DNA of 35,823 nucleotides from Thermoanaerobaculia bacterium (GTDB lineage Bacteria; Acidobacteriota; Thermoanaerobaculia; JALWYX01): NCBI GenBank assembly GCA_027078415.1, contig JALWYX010000026.1, positions 1 to 35,823 of the forward strand, read 5' to 3'. Shown piece by piece: positions 28,630 to 35,823 of this stretch (position 1 is its first letter; each line of letters starts with the position of its first letter). The notes under the pieces were generated by a model. It saw only the letters and a program-made list of their open reading frames with translations, ran no database searches and was not told where the DNA came from. The position numbers and the translations under genes were made by a program.

Positions 28630-29262
28630 TTACTTACCTCTTACTTTTGAAGCTTTTATATAAATATAGCCTCCCCTGCTACCTGGCACCGACCCTTTAA
28701 CAAGCAACAGGTTTTTTTCCGGTACAATTTTAACCACTTTCATTCTTCTTACTGTAACAGTATCTCCCCCCATCCTACCTGGTAACTTTTTACCTGGGAA
28801 AACACGCGAAGGAAAAGCAGCTTGACCGATAGACCCAGGCGCTCTATGGAACATAGACCCGTGGCTAGCACGTCCTCCAGCAAAACCGTGTCTCTTTATA
28901 ACACCTTGAAACCCTTTACCTTTAGAAGTACCTGTCACATCAACAAATTTAACATCTTTAAATATCTCTACTGTGAGCTTATCTCCCGCTTTAAGAGGAG
29001 ACTCTTTCTCTACCCTAAACTCTTTCAGAACCTTAGTAGGTTGTACACCTGCTTTCTTAAAATGTCCCATCATAGGCTTTGTAACTTTTACTTTTTTCTT
29101 AGGCACAAGTCCTAACTGCACCGATTCATAACCATCTTTTTCTACACTCTTTCTTTGAACAACTACACACGGTCCCGCTTCTATGATAGTTACAGGTATA
29201 ACGGTCCCGTTATCTTCGTACAGTTGAGTCATACCCAATTTTCTACCTATCAACCCAGCCAT
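28630..29262 (-). CDS. rplC: 50S ribosomal protein L3
   Basis: 210 residues. MAGLIGRKLGMTQLYEDNG at the start, then KGKGFQGVIKRHGFAGGRAS and the loop GSIGQAAFPSRVFPGKKLPG, which approaches the peptidyl-transferase centre. The Gln of GSIGQ, methylated in E. coli L3, is present. Confidence 0.98.
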   Translation of the reverse strand: MAGLIGRKLGMTQLYEDNGTVIPVTIIEAGPCVVVQRKSVEKDGYESVQLGLVPKKKVKVTKPMMGHFKKAGVQPTKVLKEFRVEKESPLKAGDKLTVEIFKDVKFVDVTGTSKGKGFQGVIKRHGFAGGRASHGSMFHRAPGSIGQAAFPSRVFPGKKLPGRMGGDTVTVRRMKVVKIVPEKNLLLVKGSVPGSRGGYIYIKASKVRGK

Positions 29263-29271
29263 TTCTATACC

Positions 29272-29595
29272 TCAACTTTCCTTCGAAAAAGTTTTTATCT
29301 CCACCTCAACTCCAGGAGGTAACTCTAGTCGTGTAAGTGCTTCAACCGTTTGAGCCGATGTCTCATAAATATCTAGTATTCTCCTATGTCGTCTTATTTC
29401 AAACTGTTCCCTAGATTTCTTATTAACGTGAGGAGATCTTAAAACTGTATAACGCGAAATCTTGGTAGGTAGCGGTATAGGTCCAACTACCTTAGCACCT
29501 GTTCTCCTTACAGCATCCACTATTTCATACGCTGAAAGATCTACCAACCTGGCATCAAAAGCTTTAAGTTTTATTCTAATTTTACTCCCTATCAT
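29272..29595 (-). CDS. rpsJ: 30S ribosomal protein S10 (NusE)
   Basis: 107 residues. It has [15 protein letters not shown] at the start and [20 protein letters not shown] in the middle. It is both a 30S head protein and the NusE factor of antitermination complexes. It lies 10 bases after fusA with no tuf between them. Confidence 0.98.
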   Translation of the reverse strand: MIGSKIRIKLKAFDARLVDLSAYEIVDAVRRTGAKVVGPIPLPTKISRYTVLRSPHVNKKSREQFEIRRHRRILDIYETSAQTVEALTRLELPPGVEVEIKTFSKES

Positions 29596-29605
29596 CCCAT
29601 CCTCC

Positions 29606-31684
29606 TTAAGCTACCCCACTACCCTCTAATACCTTATCTACAACCGACTTCGAGGCCTCTTCATAAGAATGGAACTGCATAGTGTAAGTACCTCTACCTT
29701 GAGTAAGAGAACGTAAAGTAGTGGCGTAGCCAAACATTTCCGCTAAAGGTACTTTAGCCCTTATAACATGGACCTTTTCTCTAGCCTCCACTCCAAGAAC
29801 ACGGCCTCTCCTTGAAATAAGATCGTTTATAACTCCTCCTACATAATCTTCTGGAACCGTAATTTCCAAATCCATAATAGGTTCTAAAAGTACAGGATGA
29901 GCTTTCTTTACAGCTTCTTGAAAAGCCATCGAACCGGCAACTTTGAAAGCTAACTCCGAAGAATCCACCTCGTGGAAACTACCATCATACAGTTCCACTT
30001 CTACACCTACCACAGGATATCCAGCTAGTGGTCCTGTCTCCATAGCCTCTTTGATTCCTACCTCAACAGGTTTTATAAATTCCTTCGGTATAACACCGCC
30101 GGTTATCTTATTAACAAACGAAAAATCTCTTCCACCAATAGGACGTATTCTGATTTTACAATGACCGTACTGGCCTCTGCCACCCGTCTGCTTTATATAT
30201 TTACCTTCCCCTTCAGCTGGTACTGTGATAGTCTCTCTAAAAGAGACCTTGGGTTTACCAACGTTTGCTCCTACTTTAAATTCGCGAACCAACCTGTCGG
30301 TTATAATTTCAAGGTGCAACTCACCCATACCAGATATAATAGTTTGTCCCGTTTCTTTATCAACTGACACTTTAAAAGTAGGATCTTCTTTTGACATCTT
30401 AGATAAAGCCTTAGCCAGTTTCTCTTGATCAGCTTTAGTTTTAGGTTCTATCGAGACAGATATAACAGGCTCTGGAAAACGCATAGATTCAAGCAAAATA
30501 GGATATTCAGGGGTACATATAGTATCTCCAGTTACCGCAGTTTTAAGCCCAACTACTGCTACTATATCTCCCGTATATATCTCTTTTATCTCCTCACGCT
30601 TGTTAGCGTGCATCCGGAGTAACCTTCCTATTCTCTCTTGTTTTCCACGAGCAGCGTTAAGAACGGTGTCTCCTGAAGATAGACTTCCAGAATAAACCCT
30701 TATATAGGAAAGTTGACCTACAAACGGATCGTTCATTATTTTAAAAACAAGAGCTGCAAAAGGTTCATCATCCTTGGGATACCTAACTTCTTTTTCGTCA
30801 GAGATAGGGTTTTTACCTTCTACCGGAGGTAAATCTTTAGGAGATGGTAAATAGTCAACTATAGCATCTAAAAGAGGCTGAATTCCTTTATTCTTAAATG
30901 CACTTCCACACAAAACTGGCTGTAAACTACCAGCTATAGTACACCGTCTCAATGCAGATCTCACGTCTTCTACGTTCCAATCATGTCCTCCCAAAAATTT
31001 CTCTAGGAACTCTTCATCCTCTTCTGCGATAGCTTCCAACATAACCTCTCTCATCTCCACAGCTTTCTCTTTATATTCAGGGGGTATCTCAGTAACTTTG
31101 TAATCTGCTCCCAGGGTCTCATCTTTATAAACTATACCTCTCATCTCTACCAGGTCTATTACACCTTTAAAAGAACTTTCTACACCCCATGGTATCTGAA
31201 TAGCAACAGGTTTAGCGTTTAGCCTATCCCTCATCATCTCTATGGTTCTCTCAAAATTAGCGTCTACCCTATCCATCTTATTAACAAAGGCTATTCTAGG
31301 TACACCGTACTTATTAGCTTGACGCCAAACAGTTTCAGACTGAGGCTCAACACCAGCTACTGCATCAAAAATTGCTATCGCACCATCCAAGACTCTAAGA
31401 GAGCGCTCTACTTCTACTGTAAAATCTACGTGTCCCGGTGTATCTATAATATTTATCCTGTGATCTCTCCAAAAACAGGTGGTAGAAGCAGCCGTTATAG
31501 TAATACCTCTCTCTTTTTCCTGCTCCATCCAATCCATAGTAGCTGTACCTTCATGAACTTCACCCATCTTGTAATTTACTCCCGTATAATAGAGAATTCG
31601 CTCAGTTGTAGTAGTCTTGCCAGCATCTATATGAGCCATAATGCCAACGTTTCTAACTCTTTCAAGCGGCACCTTTCTAGCCAC
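29606..31684 (-). CDS. fusA: Elongation factor G
   Basis: Translocase GTPase, 692 residues, the usual EF-G length. G1 AHIDAGKT at 17-24, G3 DTPGH at 81-85 and G4 NKMD at 135-138 are intact. Domain IV has [19 protein letters not shown] choose the GTG at 31684: it gives the canonical [12 protein letters not shown] start and has GAGGAGGT 7 bases upstream. The GTG at 31705 would swallow that site and overlap rpsG. It acts with Frr in recycling. Confidence 0.98.
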   Translation of the reverse strand: MARKVPLERVRNVGIMAHIDAGKTTTTERILYYTGVNYKMGEVHEGTATMDWMEQEKERGITITAASTTCFWRDHRINIIDTPGHVDFTVEVERSLRVLDGAIAIFDAVAGVEPQSETVWRQANKYGVPRIAFVNKMDRVDANFERTIEMMRDRLNAKPVAIQIPWGVESSFKGVIDLVEMRGIVYKDETLGADYKVTEIPPEYKEKAVEMREVMLEAIAEEDEEFLEKFLGGHDWNVEDVRSALRRCTIAGSLQPVLCGSAFKNKGIQPLLDAIVDYLPSPKDLPPVEGKNPISDEKEVRYPKDDEPFAALVFKIMNDPFVGQLSYIRVYSGSLSSGDTVLNAARGKQERIGRLLRMHANKREEIKEIYTGDIVAVVGLKTAVTGDTICTPEYPILLESMRFPEPVISVSIEPKTKADQEKLAKALSKMSKEDPTFKVSVDKETGQTIISGMGELHLEIITDRLVREFKVGANVGKPKVSFRETITVPAEGEGKYIKQTGGRGQYGHCKIRIRPIGGRDFSFVNKITGGVIPKEFIKPVEVGIKEAMETGPLAGYPVVGVEVELYDGSFHEVDSSELAFKVAGSMAFQEAVKKAHPVLLEPIMDLEITVPEDYVGGVINDLISRRGRVLGVEAREKVHVIRAKVPLAEMFGYATTLRSLTQGRGTYTMQFHSYEEASKSVVDKVLEGSGVA

Positions 31685-31698
31685 AGCACAAACCTCCT

Positions 31699-32172
<474 letters not shown>

Positions 32173-32182
32173 CTACTCCTTA

Positions 32183-32563
32183 CTATTTCGATTGTTTTGG
32201 CCGTTTCGTTCCATACTTAGAACGAGACTTCTTTCTACCTTCTACACCTTGGGCATCCAAAGCTCCCCTAACTATATGGTACCTAACACCAGGCAAATCT
32301 TTAACCCTTCCACCTCTAACAAGTACCATAGAGTGCTCTTGTAAATTGTGACCCTCTCCCGGTATATATGCAGTAACCTCTATGCCGTTAGTAAGCCTAA
32401 CTCTAGCAACTTTACGTAACGCCGAATTAGGCTTCTTGGGAGTCTGAGTATAAACCTTTACACATACACCCCGCTTTTGAGGACATCCCTGCAATGCAGG
32501 TGATTTACTCCTCTCCTTTACTTTTTCTCTACCCTTCCTTATAAGTTGCTGAATCGTCGGCAT
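32183..32563 (-). CDS. rpsL: 30S ribosomal protein S12
   Basis: 126 residues. Decoding-centre protein and first gene of the ribosomal cluster. [13 protein letters not shown] holds K43 and K44, and [12 protein letters not shown] holds K88. These are the streptomycin-sensitive residues at the positions mutated in E. coli resistance, so the S12 allele looks wild type. GAGGAGG precedes the ATG. Confidence 0.98.
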   Translation of the reverse strand: MPTIQQLIRKGREKVKERSKSPALQGCPQKRGVCVKVYTQTPKKPNSALRKVARVRLTNGIEVTAYIPGEGHNLQEHSMVLVRGGRVKDLPGVRYHIVRGALDAQGVEGRKKSRSKYGTKRPKQSK

Positions 32564-32641
32564 ACTAAAAAAACCTCCTCACATATAATACCCCACCTCT
32601 CCCTATTACAGGGAAAAGTAAAATACAAGCTGCGTTTGATT

Positions 32642-32670
32642 ATTATAAGTACCCAGCTATAGAGAGTCAA
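32642..32670 (-). promoter_or_regulatory. Strong sigma70-type promoter for the ribosomal cluster
   Basis: On the minus strand, TTGACT (32670-32665) is followed after exactly 17 bases by a perfect TATAAT (32647-32642). The -35 overlaps the tmk stop codon (32669-32667). Transcription should begin near 32635 and give a leader of about 70 bases before rpsL. The leader contains a small hairpin (TCCCT/AGGGA, 32600-32614). Confidence 0.85.
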
Positions 32671-33290
32671 TAGTTTTTTATACCGCATAGCTTATAAACC
32701 TTTTTCAGTATATCTCCAGATATCTCAACTTTTTTTCTATCAGCATCTATGTAAACTATCTCCCTCCTACCAAGCCCCCAACAACAACAATCCAGCATTC
32801 TGTAGCCATCACGCACCTTCTTAAGAAACCCTAGATTGTGAAATTTGCCTCCTTTAGAAATTCTCTTAACAGCAACTTCAGGATCTATATCTAATACAAA
32901 AGTAATATCTGGAGAAACTATACCAAACTTCTTATGAATACTTACAAATAAGTCTATACTAACACCTTTAGCAAATACCTGATAGGCAAAAGATGAATCT
33001 ATATACCTGTCACACAACACCCATTTGCCTTCGGAGAGAGCCGGTTTTATTACCTTCTCATTAAGCTCCTTCCTACTTTCTACAAAAAGCTCTAGCTCCT
33101 TTTCAGGAGAAAGAGAAGAAGAAAGAATTATGGTCCTTATACGCTCACCTTTCTCTGTACCTCCAGGTTCACGAGTAACCACATTGTCTATCCCCAACTC
33201 TTTCAACTTGGTAGCAAGAATCTGCACCTGGGTGCTCTTACCCGATCCATCTATACCTTCTAAAGTTATAAAAAAACCTTTATTGCTCAT
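32667..33290 (-). CDS. tmk: Thymidylate kinase
   Basis: Phosphorylates dTMP to dTDP. 207 residues with the P-loop LEGIDGSGKSTQ (10-21), the TREPGGT motif, LCDRYIDSSFAYQ and a LID-side KVRDGYRML. A cysteine-rich stretch (DCCCW) near the end is unusual. I choose the ATG at 33290 because the protein then starts like the family. A GTG at 33302 is possible but directly abuts the AGGAG. It stands alone upstream of the str promoter. Confidence 0.94.
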   Translation of the reverse strand: MSNKGFFITLEGIDGSGKSTQVQILATKLKELGIDNVVTREPGGTEKGERIRTIILSSSLSPEKELELFVESRKELNEKVIKPALSEGKWVLCDRYIDSSFAYQVFAKGVSIDLFVSIHKKFGIVSPDITFVLDIDPEVAVKRISKGGKFHNLGFLKKVRDGYRMLDCCCWGLGRREIVYIDADRKKVEISGDILKKVYKLCGIKNY

Positions 33291-33302
33291 AAAACTTTGC
33301 AC

Positions 33303-33933
33303 TCCTAATCCCTACCTTACAAAGTTGTATCTATACGCCAACTCCCGACTTCTAGATTATTACCTACGAATTGATTCGATATAAAAAATCTTTTCCCTCC
33401 CTAAAACCCAACTCTAACGCTCCTAAAATACTCCTTTACCTTACTCTTCAAGTATACAAGAGTTACTAAAATAAAAATAAATTTCCCTTCGATACGTAAT
33501 CTAGTATAACTCAAAATAAAAATTTCGTATTTTGGCGTACCTTATGCACTCCAGCGATTGTATCTTAATAAATAACCAACCATCTAAAACTATATACCCA
33601 TAAATACATTAGTAGGTAAAAACCAATATATAACCTACAAATTTACAAATTACAAAATTGAATATCTCTATTCCGTCTTCTACCTCTACTTATACTAACG
33701 GTTCCTGTTTTAAAAAGTTTTATAGAACGGGATCAACAAAAAATAATTACCAAATAAGCTTTTAACACTTGCCCTCTTTACAGCTAAAAAAATAAAGTGA
33801 GAAACCGTATCATATCAACATTAACTTATAAAAAACCACTTTCCCTTTCCCGTAAAAAAGTCAAATCTTGAGTTTTTTCAGTACACCCTTCCTATCTACA
33901 AGAACTACTTAAGTAGAATTTACTTCAAATCTT
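33303..33933. other. Gene-free AT-rich stretch upstream of tmk
   Basis: 631 bases with stop codons in every frame and no recognisable gene, RNA or repeat array. It should contain the tmk promoter, but I see no convincing -35/-10 pair. It may be decayed coding DNA. Confidence 0.6.
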
Positions 33934-35058
33934 TCAGCGTTTCTTAAGATCTTCTAAAATATCTACGGCAGATATAGCAGGAAGTACATTGGCACTTTTA
34001 AGTTTTTCTTTAAAGTCACGCACCCCACCTTCTTGAGACAACTTCACAACTTTCTTTATTTTCAAGTCTTTTTCTTTTTCCTTCTCTTTTATCCTGTTCA
34101 CAGACTTGATAGCAGATAACAACGTAGATTTTGCACTTCCAACTTCGATATCTGTAATACCCTGAGATCTATTTATAGAGTGTGTAATATAAATTAAATC
34201 TATCTCTCGTTCCAAAGAAATAACCGCTTTTTCGACTTCAAAAATCGATTTTTTAAGACCAATTATCTTATATCTATAAGTATCTATTAGAAGTTTTTGA
34301 AAGGCTATTTCCTCTTTAAATTCAGATATTTTCTTAGCCATCTCGAATGCCAAGCGTTTATTTCCTACTTCAAGAGCTTTAGTAGCACACTCTTCATGTT
34401 CTGCGACAAGTCTTTGAATTTCTCTTACCTTTTCTCTAGTTGACTTCTCTTCAGCGGTTATGGTTGTAAGCGTTTCCTTAATTCTAGCCAAAAACTTTCT
34501 AGCATTTCGCAACTCCTGCTCAAGAGTAATAACCTCCTGATTATCAACATCATCTGCTAGATATGAAACAATTTTTTTCACACCAACTGTTGTAGCTGAA
34601 GTACCTTCATCAAAAAAATTAACAGCTTTATCATCTTTAGAATCTAAAAGTTGAGCCAAACTCTCTACAGTACTTAATGCACTTTCACTTAGTGTCTCTA
34701 TTTTTTGTACTATAACATCTCTATTTTTTAAAACTTCATCCGCTTTGATAGTCCCAAACATTACGTACCATTCACACAATTTGCCAAAAGATAAAGGAAA
34801 AATAACATTTAAACGCATCATAACTTCTAAGATCTGCTCTTTTTCTTTTTTACTCAGTTCATCCCCTTTAAATAGATAGGTGTAATACAAAATTTGACCG
34901 TGAGCATACACCAGATAAATTGGAAACTCCTCCCTACCTTTGATTGTTACTTTTAAAAAACTTCTTCCTTCTTTACTGTATAAAACTGTTAAGAATTTAG
35001 ATCCATATTCGGTTAATAATCCGTCCAAATCTCCAGACAACTGTCCCAATATATCCAC
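33934..35058 (-). CDS. YjfI-like (DUF2170) domain fused to a YjfJ-like PspA/IM30 domain
   Basis: 374 residues, no signal peptide or membrane segment. Residues 1-140 resemble the YjfI/DUF2170 family: a KVTIKGREEFPIYLVYAHGQ segment (36-55), LNVIFPLSFGKL (83-94) and WYVMFGTIKADEVL (97-110). Residues 155-330 are a charged coiled coil of PspA/IM30 type: VITLEQELRNARKFL (176-190), long heptad helices to about 290, then SAKSTLLSAIKSVNRIKEKE. The layout matches E. coli YjfJ (about 230 residues), whose gene neighbours yjfI. A membrane-stress or ESCRT-III-like membrane remodelling role is inferred from PspA relatives. It starts at GTG with GGAGG about 10 bases upstream. The two-domain call rests on remembered family patterns. 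Confidence 0.75.
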   Translation of the reverse strand: MDILGQLSGDLDGLLTEYGSKFLTVLYSKEGRSFLKVTIKGREEFPIYLVYAHGQILYYTYLFKGDELSKKEKEQILEVMMRLNVIFPLSFGKLCEWYVMFGTIKADEVLKNRDVIVQKIETLSESALSTVESLAQLLDSKDDKAVNFFDEGTSATTVGVKKIVSYLADDVDNQEVITLEQELRNARKFLARIKETLTTITAEEKSTREKVREIQRLVAEHEECATKALEVGNKRLAFEMAKKISEFKEEIAFQKLLIDTYRYKIIGLKKSIFEVEKAVISLEREIDLIYITHSINRSQGITDIEVGSAKSTLLSAIKSVNRIKEKEKEKDLKIKKVVKLSQEGGVRDFKEKLKSANVLPAISAVDILEDLKKR

Positions 35059-35560
35059 AGGTAATTTTCCTCCATCTTATAAGCTCATATTATATTCTCC
35101 ATAACCTAAGTGTAACTCAATAAGTATACTTTTCCAGTTAGATAATTATTTAGCAGAAACAAGCGCTATATATATTAATATCTAGTTATAACGATAAATT
35201 GTCTGTAGATAAATTTAGTTTTAGTTGTATATTTTCTCGGCAAAATATTCGATAATAGAAGCTGGTTTTGTAAATATACTTTACTTAATTTATATAACAC
35301 TCTGAACATTATTGAAGTTCTCTCTACCGTTCTAACTATAATCCACTCTATAACTTTTTATAAAGACCTTCTGTATACAAAATTGTCAGTAAATCGGAGA
35401 AGCACTCTAACAATTCAAATGGAACAATGAATTTTACATATTATTCTTTTCAGGGTGGCTTTACTATACCAACCCTTATCTATGATTTAAGCTAGAAAAA
35501 CCTCTTAAATGTTACCAAAAGCGTTATATAAATATCGAGGAGATTGGTAGGGTGTAAATT
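35059..35560. other. Gene-free AT-rich stretch between the MFS and PspA-fusion genes
   Basis: 502 bases with no open frame above trivial length and no clear terminator after the transporter. Apart from the possible promoter at its left end, nothing is recognisable. Confidence 0.55.
35089..35116 (-). promoter_or_regulatory. Possible promoter of the YjfI-PspA fusion gene
   Basis: On the minus strand a perfect TATAAT (35094-35089) lies 16 bases after GTTACA (35116-35111), which matches the -35 consensus at 4 of 6 positions. It is 30 bases before the GTG. No sigma54-type GG-N10-GC element is seen. Confidence 0.45.
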
Positions 35561-35823
35561 TTATTCGTAAAGTTTTGTTGCTATTATCATTAGACCTATA
35601 AACGAGAAAAAGGACGCCAAGTAAAACGGCATTCGATAGCTAAAGTCGTATGCACTACCTGCTATAAGCGGTCCTATTATTCTGGCAAACGAGGCAGCTG
35701 ACTGAAAATATCCCAGTGCTTCGCCGGTTCTACTTTCATCACTAAACTTAGTTAAAAGGGTAAGCAACGAAGGTTGTATAACAGCTCTTCCCAGTGAGTT
35801 AGTTACAAGAACAGGAATAAGAA
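35561..35823 (-). CDS. MFS transporter, C-terminal part (runs off the window)
   Basis: The reading frame is open from the window edge to the TAA at 35561-35563, giving 86 residues. It includes LVTNSLGRAVIQPSLLTLLT, a polar loop (KFSDESRTGEALGYFQSAAS) and two hydrophobic helices (IIGPLIAGSAYDF; FYLASFFSFIGLMIIA). The G-x-x-x-G/P pattern ARIIGPLIAG and the loop resemble the fifth helix region and the last helices of TetA/drug-efflux MFS proteins. The substrate cannot be told. The start lies outside the window. Confidence 0.8.
   Translation of the reverse strand, partial: LIPVLVTNSLGRAVIQPSLLTLLTKFSDESRTGEALGYFQSAASFARIIGPLIAGSAYDFSYRMPFYLASFFSFIGLMIIATKLYE

Overview
The window is a chromosomal segment of an AT-rich, Gram-negative-type bacterium. 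This is inferred from a DnaE-type polymerase III, a secreted protein with a signal peptide, a lipoprotein-type binding-protein relic and a PspA-family protein. Ribosomal proteins S4, S14, L24 and L36 keep their cysteine zinc motifs. The DHH-CBS-nucleotidyltransferase fusion is an architecture I associate with deltaproteobacterial, Aquificota and Deferribacterota lineages. I cannot name the phylum from sequence alone.

Nearly all genes lie on the minus strand, so the window reads right to left. At the right edge is the C-terminal end of an MFS transporter (35823-35561). After a 0.5 kb gene-free stretch comes a 374-residue protein that I read as a fusion of a YjfI-like (DUF2170) domain and a YjfJ-like PspA/IM30 coiled coil. 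A 0.64 kb gene-free stretch then leads to tmk. A good sigma70-type promoter (TTGACT-17-TATAAT) overlaps the tmk stop codon and opens the str-S10-spc-alpha ribosomal cluster: rpsL-rpsG-fusA-rpsJ-rplC-D-W-B-rpsS-rplV-rpsC-rplP-rpmC-rpsQ-rplN-X-E-rpsZ-rpsH-rplF-R-rpsE-rpmD-rplO-secY-adk-map-infA-rpmJ-rpsM-K-D-rpoA-rplQ. No tuf gene lies between fusA and rpsJ.

A divergent macro-domain-like gene follows rplQ. After it, a second TTGACA promoter candidate precedes rplM-rpsI-rpsB-tsf-pyrH-frr-ispD-rlmB. The cluster therefore joins translation, secretion, protein maturation, transcription, nucleotide metabolism (adk, pyrH), an isoprenoid step and rRNA methylation.

Between rlmB and dnaE, on the opposite strand, lies the wreck of a family 5 (oligopeptide-type) ABC substrate-binding lipoprotein gene. 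It is broken by a 22-bp tandem duplication in the signal peptide, a 20-bp tandem duplication near the 3' end, a frameshift at a C9 run, another early frameshift and several stop codons. Left of it is a tightly overlapping set, dnaE - DHH/CBS/CCA nucleotidyltransferase - small exported protein. A short Hsp20 gene on the plus strand with a strong intrinsic terminator is at the left edge.

The core is conventional. The most interesting items are the YjfI-PspA fusion, the pseudogene disrupted by short tandem duplications, the macro-domain gene inside the ribosomal block and the C-terminal insertion in L6. Several long gene-free AT-rich stretches and the pseudogene suggest ongoing gene decay.
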